DNA of 15,687 nt from Putridiphycobacter sp965367695 (GTDB taxonomy: Bacteria; Bacteroidota; Bacteroidia; Flavobacteriales_D; Crocinitomicaceae): assembly GCA_965367695.1 (NCBI GenBank), contig CBDUKB010000048.1:1-15687 (forward strand). Reading direction: 5' to 3'. How positions within the stretch are numbered: the stretch's first letter is position 1; every line of letters begins with the position of its first letter. Both the position numbers and the translations under genes were made by a program. Positions 7,159 to 15,367 of the stretch are shown in pieces. Below the pieces are notes generated by a model. The model did no database searches and was not told where the DNA came from. It saw nothing but the letters and a program-made list of their open reading frames with translations.

Positions 7159-8796
7159 ATGATTGCTGTTGATGGCATTGGTGTTGAATTTAGCGGTTCA
7201 GTACTTTTTAATGATGTTTCTTTTGTTGTAAATGAAAACGACAAAATTGCACTCATGGGTAAAAATGGTGCAGGTAAATCTACCATGATGAAAATTATTG
7301 CAGGTATTAGTAAGCCTACAAAAGGGGCCGTTCGATTTCCAAAAGATGCGGTGATTGCCTACTTACCGCAACATTTATTAACTGAGGATGATTGTACGGT
7401 ATTTGAAGAAGCATCCAAAGCTTTTCAACATATTTTTGAAATGCAAGCCAGCATGGATCGCTTAAATAAATCCCTAGAAACACGTACAGATTATGAATCG
7501 GAAGAATACATGTCGATTATTGAGCAGGTAACAGATTTAGGTGAAAAGTATTATGCCATTGAAGAGGTAAATTATGATGCGGAAGTAGAAAAAGCATTGC
7601 TGGGATTAGGATTTAAAAGAGAAGACTTTAACAGGCCAACAGCTACTTTTAGTGGTGGATGGAGAATGCGAATTGAATTGGTTAAAATTCTATTAAAAAA
7701 ACCTGATTTAATCTTATTAGATGAGCCGACAAATCACGTCGACATTGAATCGGTGATTTGGTTAGAAGATTTTTTAATCAATAAAGCCAAGGCAGTAATC
7801 GTTATTTCTCACGACCGAGCATTTATTGATAACGTGACCAATAGAACCATTGAAGTAACAATGGGGAAAATATATGATTACAAAGCAAATTATTCTCATT
7901 ATTTAGAATTAAGAGAAGAAAGAAGGGCACAACAAATAAAACAATATCAAGAGCAACAAAAAATAATTAATGACAACAAAGCTTTTATTGAGCGGTTTAA
8001 AGGAACTTACTCCAAAACAAACCAGGTAAACGCTAGAGAAAGGATGTTGGAGAAAATGGTGTTGGTAGAAATTGATGAAGTAGATACTGCTTCTTTAAAA
8101 CTACGATTCCCTCCTGCTCCAAGGTCTGGTGACTATCCAGTTACTGCAATCGATTTATCAAAATCCTATGGTGATTTGGTGGTCTTTAAAAATGCAAACT
8201 TGTCCATTTCACGTGGAGAAAAAGTTTCATTTGTGGGACGAAATGGCGAAGGAAAATCCACCATGATAAAAGCCATTATGGGCGAAATTGACTTTGAAGG
8301 CAGCTGTGAATTAGGACACAATGCAAAAGTTGGTTATTTTGCCCAAAATCAAGCGGCCATGCTCGACGAAGATATTACGGTTTTTCAAACAGTTGACCAA
8401 GTAGCGGAAGGTGATATAAGAACACAAATAAAAAATATATTAGGTCGTTTTATGTTCAGTGGGGATGACATTGACAAAAAAGTTGGCTTGCTTTCGGGTG
8501 GAGAAAAAACCAGGCTAGCCATGGTAAAACTATTATTGACCCCTGTAAATGTTTTAATTTTAGATGAACCTACCAATCACCTTGACTTAAAATCTAAAGC
8601 TGTTTTAAAAGAAGCACTCATGGATTTTGATGGGACTTTAATTCTTGTTTCTCACGACCGTGACTTTTTAAAAGGTTTATCAGAAAAAGTATTCGAATTT
8701 AAAGAGCAACGCGTAATCGAACATTTTGAAAGCATTGATGAATTTTTAATTAGAAATAGGATTGAAAATTTAAAAGAAATTGACTTGAAAAAATAA
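7159..8796 (+). CDS. ABC-F family ATP-binding protein (ribosome-associated type)
   Basis: This 545-residue soluble protein has two ABC ATPase domains and no membrane segment. The first has Walker A 'GKNGAGKST' (34-42), signature 'FSGGWRMR' (164-171), Walker B 'LILLDEP' and an H-loop His near 218. The inter-domain linker (about 250-315) is charged and helical, as in the P-site tRNA interaction motif of ABC-F proteins. The second has Walker A 'GRNGEGKST' (360-368), signature 'LSGGEKTR' (444-451) and 'LILDEPTNHLD'. Both domains carry the ABC-F hallmark 'DEPTNH'. These proteins act on the ribosome, as translation factors or sometimes as antibiotic-resistance factors. The N-terminus 'MIAVDGIGVEFSG' looks like the widespread housekeeping type. 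The frame is open 35 codons upstream from a GTG, but the promoter lies inside that stretch, so 7159 is preferred. No operon partner. Confidence 0.93.
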   Translation: MIAVDGIGVEFSGSVLFNDVSFVVNENDKIALMGKNGAGKSTMMKIIAGISKPTKGAVRFPKDAVIAYLPQHLLTEDDCTVFEEASKAFQHIFEMQASMDRLNKSLETRTDYESEEYMSIIEQVTDLGEKYYAIEEVNYDAEVEKALLGLGFKREDFNRPTATFSGGWRMRIELVKILLKKPDLILLDEPTNHVDIESVIWLEDFLINKAKAVIVISHDRAFIDNVTNRTIEVTMGKIYDYKANYSHYLELREERRAQQIKQYQEQQKIINDNKAFIERFKGTYSKTNQVNARERMLEKMVLVEIDEVDTASLKLRFPPAPRSGDYPVTAIDLSKSYGDLVVFKNANLSISRGEKVSFVGRNGEGKSTMIKAIMGEIDFEGSCELGHNAKVGYFAQNQAAMLDEDITVFQTVDQVAEGDIRTQIKNILGRFMFSGDDIDKKVGLLSGGEKTRLAMVKLLLTPVNVLILDEPTNHLDLKSKAVLKEALMDFDGTLILVSHDRDFLKGLSEKVFEFKEQRVIEHFESIDEFLIRNRIENLKEIDLKK

Positions 8797-8814
8797 GGGA
8801 AGTACTTAAAAGTT

Positions 8815-8849
8815 AAAAAACACGCCCAGTAAAATTGAGCGTGTTTTTT
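8815..8849. terminator. Bidirectional intrinsic terminator between the ABC-F and MsrB genes
   Basis: AAAAAACACGC (8815-8825) is fully complementary to GCGTGTTTTTT (8839-8849), an 11-bp stem with a 13-base loop. The right arm ends in six T on the plus strand and the left arm gives six T on the minus strand. It lies 19 bases past the ABC-F stop and can end transcription from both convergent sides. Confidence 0.88.
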
Positions 8850-8968
8850 GTATAAAATAAACTGCAGGTTTTAGTATAATTGAATGTGTGCAGTATTGTG
8901 ATATTCGCTTTTTTTCAATTACTCGTATTTGGATTGTTTCATTATCAATTGATGCAGTTTATATTTAC

Positions 8969-9511
8969 TTATTTTTTTACAAAATTTAATGAAAGTGAAT
9001 TAACACAATGTCGGGTGGATTTATCTGTAAATCCCTCTCCATAAAAAACATGTCCTAAATGCCCCTTACAATTCGAACAAATAATTTCTGAACGCATCCC
9101 ATCTTTGTCAGTCACTACTTCAACATGATCTTCAATCATATCGTCAAACGAAGGCCAACCTGTACCTGATTTGAATTTGCTTTCTGAAGTAAATAAGGTT
9201 TGATTACAGCGTTTACACAAGTAAGTGCCTGCTTCTTTATTATTCACATAAATCCCAGAGAAAGGAGGTTCAGTCCCTTTATTTACTATAATACGGGCCT
9301 CCGCTGCCGTTAATTCATTCCAATCTGCAGGCGTTAAACGCAATTTTAAACTTGGATTCAAGATTTTTTCATTTGGTTTTTCCTTAGCTTGGCTTTCGGT
9401 GTTTGTCGCCTTGCTTTTTTTTATCTCTTTTTGAGTTTGACTACAAGCTGTAAATCCAAACGTTAATACTGCTATCGTCAACATTGAATAAAACATATTT
9501 TTACTTTTCAT
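8969..9511 (-). CDS. msrB: Peptide-methionine (R)-S-oxide reductase, lipoprotein form
   Basis: MsrB repairs oxidised methionine (R-sulfoxide) in proteins. The 180-residue product has a lipoprotein signal ('LTFGFTAC', lipid-modified Cys at 23), a charged spacer, and a full MsrB domain from about residue 57. Four zinc-binding cysteines are visible as C-K-R-C (99, 102) and C-S-N-C (145, 148). The motif 'GTGWPSF' lies at 116-122. The catalytic Cys is at 169 in 'RHCVNSLSL'. The product is therefore probably anchored in the periplasm or outer membrane and repairs envelope proteins. The ATG at 9511 is chosen because it begins the basic signal sequence and has AGCTCCT just before it. A 12-codon upstream extension is possible but lacks sense. 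No msrA lies next to it; the gene appears monocistronic. Confidence 0.93.
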   Translation of the reverse strand: MKSKNMFYSMLTIAVLTFGFTACSQTQKEIKKSKATNTESQAKEKPNEKILNPSLKLRLTPADWNELTAAEARIIVNKGTEPPFSGIYVNNKEAGTYLCKRCNQTLFTSESKFKSGTGWPSFDDMIEDHVEVVTDKDGMRSEIICSNCKGHLGHVFYGEGFTDKSTRHCVNSLSLNFVKK

Positions 9512-9644
9512 AGGAGCTGCTTTGTTAATTAGACGCACAAAATTCAATCAACTTTCAAAAAAAGCGATAAAATATGTTAAAATCTTTGAATCCCGCTTTT
9601 CCTGTTCATTTAATTAAAAAATATTGAAACAGTTGTCACAATTA

Positions 9645-9675
9645 TTTGTAACTTACTATGTAATTGATATAATCG
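9645..9675 (+). promoter_or_regulatory. Possible promoter of the TPR-GAF-SpoIIE gene
   Basis: TTTG (9645-9648) is followed after 19 bases by TATAATCG (9668-9675), which matches six of eight positions of TAnnTTTG and also reads as a TATAAT box. Transcription from here would start near 9680, about 40 bases before the ATG at 9723. The match is imperfect. Confidence 0.4.
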
Positions 9676-9722
9676 CTAAAGAACTGACCAAAGTTTTTTT
9701 TAATTCGTTTATATTATTAACA

Positions 9723-12197
9723 ATGGAAAAAAAAGACACTCAAAAAACAAAAAATACTGCCACTCAACATCAAATAAAACAATTGAATGAGGAAGCTTGG
9801 GCGCTCAATCGTCAGTCGCCTAAAAAATCCATTGACCTCGCTAAGAAAGCATTAGAACTGGCCATTCATTCCAATGACTTATTTGGTAAAGCCAACAGCT
9901 TATTTATTATGGGTACGGCTCAAATATGGATCAGTGCCTATGAAGAATCCATGCAAAATATCCATGCTGCAAAACAGTACTTTGAACAAATTAAAGATTA
10001 TCAGTCTTCAGCAAAATGTGCATATAGTTTAGGATCCTGTTATTTTTATTTATCTGATTATGAAGAAGCATTAAAACAGTTTTTTGACAGTTTAAATTTA
10101 TATGAAAAAGCCAACGACATTATTGGTCAAGCGGATGCCTATAACGGAATAGGAAGTGTTTATAGCGAGTTTGAAAATTATCAAGAAGCATTAAGTGTTT
10201 TAGAAAAAAGTTGGGCCATACTCCAAAATGAAAATGCTGAGCACATTAGTGTAAAAGTAATGCATGGATTGGGAGAAGTGACTTTTATGTTGAACCAACT
10301 GGAAGACTCCACTGCTTTTTTTGAAGAATGTATTAAAATTTGCGAAGCAAACGGACATTACCAAGTCTTGATTTTTGCACATGAAGGACTGGCTAAGATT
10401 TACAATGCACAAAAAAAATACCTGAAAGCACACGAATCAATCGATATTGCCATTGAAATGGCCAAGCAGATTGAATTTAAAATTGGCCTAGCCAGAAGTC
10501 TTTATTTAAAAGGTAAATTTTACCTAGAAGAACATTTAGAATCAAATGCTTTTAAGTTTTTTAATGAAGCAATTCAAATCGTTGAAGAAATTGATTCAGT
10601 GGAAGTAAGGTGTAAATACCACAAATTAATGTCGACTTATTATGAAGAGAAGAAGAATTTTGAGTTGACCGTGTACCATTTGAAATCATTTCATAAATAT
10701 CAAGACAAACAAAACAAACAAAAACACGGCCTTCACTTAAAAAGTTTACAAATTCAAATTAATCTCGAGCGTTCTGAAAAACAAAATGAAATATATAAAA
10801 CTAAAAACAAGGAACTTACATTTAGAACCGAATTTTTAAAAGAATCAAACGATCGAATAAAAACAATTGCAGAATTAGGGCAAATCATTGCTTCAAAATT
10901 AGAACTTGAAGAATTATTGAATGTAATTTATGAGCAAATAAATAAATTAATGATTGCTGATGCCCTTTATATTGGCTTATATGATGTGCAAAATCAAGTG
11001 ATTGATTTTCCGTTTTATATTAAAGAAAATGTGAGAATTCATGATATCCAAGTATCCATGAACAACACCGGTAAATTTACCGTTTGGTGTATAAAAAATG
11101 AAAAGGAATTGGTCATGAATGACTTTAATCGTGAAGCCTCAGAATACATTACCTTAACGAAAGAAAAAAATGCCGAAAAACCACCGGCTTCAGTTCTAAT
11201 TATTCCGATCAAAGTAAAGGATAAAATGATTGGCGTCATAGGCGTCCATAGCTACACTAAAAATAGTTTTACAAAAGAAAAAGTTAGTATTTTAAAAACT
11301 TTAGGAGCCTACGTTTCAATTGCGCTAGAAAATGCTAAAGGGTATAAGCGAATTAACGATTTATACGAGTTGATTGAAATAAAAAATAAAGAAATAATTG
11401 ATAGTATTAACTATGCAAAACGACTGCAAAGTGCCATACTGCCAACCACCGACACCATTCATGAATGGCTGCCAAATTCTTATGTAATATACAAACCAAA
11501 AGCAGTGGTTAGTGGTGATTTTTACTGGTTTGAACGATTAAACAATTATACATACATTGCTGCTGCAGATTGTACTGGACATGGTGTTCCTGGAGCAATG
11601 GTGAGTATGGTTTGTTCGAATGCATTAAACAGAACCGTGAATGAGTTTGATATGATTGAACCCGCTCAAATTCTGAATAAAACCAGAGAGTTAGTGATTG
11701 AAACCTTCGCTAAAAGTGGTGAAGTTGTAAAAGATGGAATGGACATTGCACTTTGTGCAATTAAAGATGGAAAAATAATTTACGCTGGTGGCAACAATCC
11801 TTTATGGATCATTCGAAAAACGGTCTATTTAACCGAACTTCAAAAGCAAAATCACAATACCATTATCGATAAAGACCTAAGTTTAATAGAATTTAGACCC
11901 AATAAACAACCCATTGGATTGCATATTGGAATGAAAGATTTTACCCAAGAAGAAATTCCTATTTTCCCGGAAGACATCATGTATATTTTTACAGATGGAT
12001 TTGCAGATCAATTTGGCGGGAATAAAAACAAGAAATTTAAATACAAGCCATTTAAAAAATATTTGATCAATATTCAAAAACACCCATTTCAATTGCATCA
12101 AAGAATAATTGAACAAACTTTTGAAGATTGGAGAGGTGAAGCTGAACAAGTTGACGACATCTGCATAATTGGAATCAAACTAGAATCAAGTAATTAA
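9723..12197 (+). CDS. TPR-GAF-SpoIIE protein serine/threonine phosphatase
   Basis: This 824-residue protein has no signal peptide or membrane helix. Residues about 50-340 form TPR-like helical pairs (for example 'SLGSCYFYLSDYEEALKQF' and 'NGIGSVYSEFENYQEAL'). A coiled segment at 345-385 leads into a GAF domain at about 378-537. A helix then joins it to the SpoIIE/PP2C phosphatase at about 575-820. Metal-binding Asp residues appear in 'SGDFYW' (599), 'AADCTGHG' (616), 'DGMD' (671/674), 'FTDGFAD' (758) and 'VDDICI' (811/812). Such phosphatases usually dephosphorylate anti-sigma-factor antagonists or similar switch proteins in response to a signal read by the attached domains, here a GAF ligand and a TPR partner. 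No STAS or kinase partner is encoded nearby, so the target is unknown. The frame is open 33 codons upstream, but the soluble start MEKKDTQ at 9723 is preferred. Confidence 0.9.
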   Translation: MEKKDTQKTKNTATQHQIKQLNEEAWALNRQSPKKSIDLAKKALELAIHSNDLFGKANSLFIMGTAQIWISAYEESMQNIHAAKQYFEQIKDYQSSAKCAYSLGSCYFYLSDYEEALKQFFDSLNLYEKANDIIGQADAYNGIGSVYSEFENYQEALSVLEKSWAILQNENAEHISVKVMHGLGEVTFMLNQLEDSTAFFEECIKICEANGHYQVLIFAHEGLAKIYNAQKKYLKAHESIDIAIEMAKQIEFKIGLARSLYLKGKFYLEEHLESNAFKFFNEAIQIVEEIDSVEVRCKYHKLMSTYYEEKKNFELTVYHLKSFHKYQDKQNKQKHGLHLKSLQIQINLERSEKQNEIYKTKNKELTFRTEFLKESNDRIKTIAELGQIIASKLELEELLNVIYEQINKLMIADALYIGLYDVQNQVIDFPFYIKENVRIHDIQVSMNNTGKFTVWCIKNEKELVMNDFNREASEYITLTKEKNAEKPPASVLIIPIKVKDKMIGVIGVHSYTKNSFTKEKVSILKTLGAYVSIALENAKGYKRINDLYELIEIKNKEIIDSINYAKRLQSAILPTTDTIHEWLPNSYVIYKPKAVVSGDFYWFERLNNYTYIAAADCTGHGVPGAMVSMVCSNALNRTVNEFDMIEPAQILNKTRELVIETFAKSGEVVKDGMDIALCAIKDGKIIYAGGNNPLWIIRKTVYLTELQKQNHNTIIDKDLSLIEFRPNKQPIGLHIGMKDFTQEEIPIFPEDIMYIFTDGFADQFGGNKNKKFKYKPFKKYLINIQKHPFQLHQRIIEQTFEDWRGEAEQVDDICIIGIKLESSN

Positions 12198-12241
12198 ATT
12201 GTGTTTTTTTTTATTATCTTGTTATTCCAAAATTCTTAATT

Positions 12242-12577
12242 ATGAAATTCAAAATTAATCCGACTGATGTTGATTACATGCAGTTGAAAGAAAAACTCAG
12301 TCAAAATTTTCCAAATTATTCCTTTGATATGCGTGGTAGCAATATACTTGTTGCTAAAAAATCAAACATTTTAGGGGCGAACATCCTCATTCGAAAAAAA
12401 GATATGGTAGTTGTTGGCAATTTCCCTACCATGACCGCCACAATGATTTTTACATTGATATTTATTCTTCTTGGAATTGTCATTCCATTAATCCTCTATT
12501 TTATTTTTCTGCATTCAAAAATGAAAGCTGTAGAAAATGAAATTGGTAGCTTTTTGAAAAGAGAATACGAACTTTAA
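12242..12577 (+). CDS. Small membrane protein of unknown function, one helix
   Basis: I do not recognise this 111-residue protein. Residues 1-62 are soluble and strand-rich ('YSFDMRGSNILVAKKSN', 'ANILIRKKDMVVVGNFP'). Residues 66-90 form one strongly hydrophobic helix. A short charged tail ('HSKMKAVENEIGSFLKREYEL') follows. The soluble part resembles a small PH-like or beta-sheet fold, as a guess from strand pattern only. It starts 44 bases after the phosphatase gene on the same strand with no terminator between, so it may be cotranscribed. Its stop shares a TTAA with the convergent gene. Confidence 0.7.
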   Translation: MKFKINPTDVDYMQLKEKLSQNFPNYSFDMRGSNILVAKKSNILGANILIRKKDMVVVGNFPTMTATMIFTLIFILLGIVIPLILYFIFLHSKMKAVENEIGSFLKREYEL

Positions 12578-13131
12578 ATTTTAGCCCTTAATTCGTTTTT
12601 CAAGGTTTCAATAGCTATTTCGGTCGGTTGCTTTTTTAATTGGGCAGCAATTTCAAAAATATGTTGACCTAAATCAGATGCTAATGCAGTAGGCTCCAGT
12701 TTGGTGGCACTCATATTAATAATTTTTACAACTTCTTCCTTACTGTTCTTGACTATTTCCCATGCTTCGGAAGAAATATAGACCTGTTGCGCCAAATTAT
12801 GCTCAAATTCAGTTCGAATATTTTCCAATAATTTTTGCTGAAAGGCCTTGGCTGGAAGTCCCGGATTCACTAACCTAATAACTAAATTAGTAGGAGAAAT
12901 CCTTTCTAAAAACAAGACCAAACGTTGTACGGCATCAATTTGCAAAGGCAAAAAGGTTTTTGCATTAGAATGGTCAATTCCTGCGGGTTGATTTTGTGCA
13001 ATAGCTCTTAATTTAAGCTTTTGACTTTGAATATCATACCAACGATTGGTAAAATAATAAAACGCCCCAAAACCCAATAAGGAAGGGACCAAATATTTAG
13101 AGAATTCAATAAGAAGTGCTGTGTTTGACAT
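12574..13131 (-). CDS. Membrane-anchored protein, DUF7935-like
   Basis: This 185-residue protein has an N-terminal membrane helix (about residues 11-28, 'SKYLVPSLLGFGAFYYF') followed by a soluble helical region. The middle carries 'RLVLFLERISPTNLVIR' (70-86), 'IRTEFEHNLAQQVYIS' (105-120) and 'AWEIVKNSKEEVVKIIN' (123-139). I associate this arrangement with an uncharacterised Bacteroidota family, DUF7935, from memory. No function is known to me. It is the last gene of the minus-strand cluster with the beta-propeller and DUF4956 genes, 37 bases after the propeller stop. It converges on the small membrane protein gene with shared stop bases. Confidence 0.75.
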   Translation of the reverse strand: MSNTALLIEFSKYLVPSLLGFGAFYYFTNRWYDIQSQKLKLRAIAQNQPAGIDHSNAKTFLPLQIDAVQRLVLFLERISPTNLVIRLVNPGLPAKAFQQKLLENIRTEFEHNLAQQVYISSEAWEIVKNSKEEVVKIINMSATKLEPTALASDLGQHIFEIAAQLKKQPTEIAIETLKNELRAKI

Positions 13132-13168
13132 TTTTATTTTATAATTAATTGATGACTAAAAGTAACAA

Positions 13169-15367
13169 TTATTCGGCAATATTAATTTGCCAAACTCCCC
13201 TACCGTCTGTCCCAACGGTTAATACTTCGGTCTTTTCGTTAAAATCCATTCCTACAATTCTGCAATGTGGCAATCCATAACCGACCATTTTCCATGGTTT
13301 GCCACCTCGTAACGTTGACTTTGACCCCATGTATACACCAGATTTAGTTCCAATAAATACCGTCCTTTTGTTTTCTTTTAACATCACCATATTGTAACGT
13401 CCGCCTGTTCCCGTTGGTATTACCCCACTGATATCCCAGGTCTTATTCGGTTTTAAAGTGTTTTTATTGTAAGAGGCAAAATATATCATGCCTTTATCAT
13501 CTGGATTATTGACATTTGCGTTGACCCCATTACTGTATGAAATATACATTTTAAACCACTTTTTAGGATCTACTACAATATCCCCTAACCAAGTATTTCT
13601 TGGAAGCTCCAATTCTCTCCAACTTTGAATAACAATGCTTGCTTCGGCTGAAGAATTACTTACAAAGAAAAGCTTATGGTTGGTTTCGGGCTTTCCATCC
13701 TTATTTTTCTCATAAACAAGTACATGTGCAAACAACATTTCAGGATGAAAAGTTGACGTAAATAAATTATAGACTTGATAATCGCCCAAACCATGCGTCA
13801 AACCAAAATTTGAAATCGCAATTCTTGCATGTGGATCTTTTGGATTTTTAGTTTTGGCAACATCAATATTACCTTTTGATAATCCTGAATTTTGTTCAAA
13901 ATTGAAGTATAAAATAGAATCATTAACTGGATGTAATGCCAGTGCCATTTTCCAACCTGAAGTTTTGAAAAAATTTGAATCGTGAATTTTAATGTTTGTC
14001 TTAGCCGTATCTTCAGAATAATAAACACCTCCACCAGCATATTGATTGGAGGTATAAATAATTTGATTTGAACGTGGGTTTATTAGTGGAATTAAAGCAT
14101 CTCCACCATTTACTTGCCTCCAAGAATACATTCCGTTTTTTTCCCAATCTGCGCGCACCAAACTGCCATCATGATTGAGTCCCACTGTTATTTGATTGGG
14201 ATCATTTGACGCCACTGCCAGTCCATAGACTTCAGCATTCCCAATGCCTACTGAACTAAAATGCCAATTTAACCCATTGTCTGTCGATTCAAAAACACCC
14301 CCATGGGTTCCAATAAATAAGTGATCTTTTTCTTGAGGATGATAGGCAATATGCTCCACATCAACATGGTAATTGGATGATATATGTTCAAACTCACCTT
14401 CATCCATTAACCATTTCCTTACCCGTAACCCATAACCAAACATTAACTCATTTGTATTAAAGGGATTGATTGCAAAAGTGTAACCTGCTCCAAAGGAAAC
14501 AGATGCGTTTTTACACACCACTTTCATTTCTTTTGATGTCGCATTATAACGCCACACTTCATCTTTGCCAGCTTTAAAATTAATCAACAAATAAAAAAGT
14601 TCATGGTCTCGCTCAATTGTAATTTCATTAATTGCTCTTGTTTCTTGTGATACTTCAGGAATTTGAGTTAAAACTTGTCCATCTGAAACCACTACTTGCC
14701 AAATATTCTTTCTTTCTATGCTAAAACAAATTTTATCAGGACTAATTTCTAAGTCATAAATACTTCCCTCGAGGTAATTTACTTTCGTCCACTCAATATA
14801 ATCCCTGGTACAATCTTCAGTAAAATAAAGTCCGTTTGAAGTATGAATATATAATTTATTATTGTCCACAGGATGAAAACGCAATCCATAAATGGTCACA
14901 TAACTTCCTTTATCAAAGTTGCGATAATTTGCTACATTTTCCCAAGTATTTCCATTGTCCCGAGTACGCATTACCCCACCATTTTTCCCGATAGACCCAG
15001 GCGCACCTTTTGAATCATCTCTTATTGAGACCGCAAACCACATATTCGCATCTTTGGGATGAAACTCAGCCCATCCACAACCTGAACTTAACCAAGCATC
15101 AGAACCAGCATTCTTCCATGCTTTCCCGCCATTTTCTGAGACAAAAAGACCGCCCATTAAAGAGCCTGCAAGCATTTTGCTCGGGGTTAAATTTGCAATC
15201 CTAATAAATTCTATTGGACCTATACCCGCAGATGAAACATTCCCTGCTGGCCTTTCATTCGGACCGATAGCTTTCCAATTCCCTTGAATATTATAGTTTT
15301 GACCGAAACTAATAATACTTGAGAAAATAAATATTAAAAATAAATATTTTTTAGGCTTCACTATCAT
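13169..15367 (-). CDS. Secreted beta-propeller protein with Asp-box (BNR/sortilin-like) repeats
   Basis: This 732-residue protein begins with a signal peptide (MIVKPKKYLFLIFIFSSIISFGQ). The mature part is built of propeller blades with Asp-box motifs: S-E-N-G-G-K-A-W (77-84), T-R-D-N-G-N-T-W (135-142) and S-T-D-N-G-L-N-W (361-368). Degenerate copies include 'GLYFTED' (179-185), 'GGVYYSED' (446-453), 'GTKSGVYMG' (673-681) and 'GTDGRGVW' (719-726). Such folds occur in sialidases, sortilin-like receptors and many Bacteroidota surface proteins. The sialidase arginine triad and FRIP motif are not evident, so enzyme activity is not claimed. It ends in the last blade with no type IX sorting domain. 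The ATG at 15367 lies 17 bases inside the upstream DUF4956 gene, suggesting translational coupling. A GTG two codons later could also serve as start. Confidence 0.83.
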   Translation of the reverse strand: MIVKPKKYLFLIFIFSSIISFGQNYNIQGNWKAIGPNERPAGNVSSAGIGPIEFIRIANLTPSKMLAGSLMGGLFVSENGGKAWKNAGSDAWLSSGCGWAEFHPKDANMWFAVSIRDDSKGAPGSIGKNGGVMRTRDNGNTWENVANYRNFDKGSYVTIYGLRFHPVDNNKLYIHTSNGLYFTEDCTRDYIEWTKVNYLEGSIYDLEISPDKICFSIERKNIWQVVVSDGQVLTQIPEVSQETRAINEITIERDHELFYLLINFKAGKDEVWRYNATSKEMKVVCKNASVSFGAGYTFAINPFNTNELMFGYGLRVRKWLMDEGEFEHISSNYHVDVEHIAYHPQEKDHLFIGTHGGVFESTDNGLNWHFSSVGIGNAEVYGLAVASNDPNQITVGLNHDGSLVRADWEKNGMYSWRQVNGGDALIPLINPRSNQIIYTSNQYAGGGVYYSEDTAKTNIKIHDSNFFKTSGWKMALALHPVNDSILYFNFEQNSGLSKGNIDVAKTKNPKDPHARIAISNFGLTHGLGDYQVYNLFTSTFHPEMLFAHVLVYEKNKDGKPETNHKLFFVSNSSAEASIVIQSWRELELPRNTWLGDIVVDPKKWFKMYISYSNGVNANVNNPDDKGMIYFASYNKNTLKPNKTWDISGVIPTGTGGRYNMVMLKENKRTVFIGTKSGVYMGSKSTLRGGKPWKMVGYGLPHCRIVGMDFNEKTEVLTVGTDGRGVWQINIAE

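Noticed and set aside
9624..9722. 33-residue extension of the phosphatase that could look like a membrane anchor
   Set aside because: It begins with a TTG, overlaps a possible promoter, and a better ATG opens a soluble charged N-terminus.
13798..14040. 80-residue open frame inside the propeller gene
   Set aside because: It is on the same strand in another frame of a well-supported gene, with an AT-driven composition and no start signal or recognisable domain.
13169..15367. Propeller protein as a true sialidase
   Set aside because: Asp boxes are present, but the catalytic arginine triad and FRIP motif are not evident, and Asp boxes occur in many non-enzymatic propellers.
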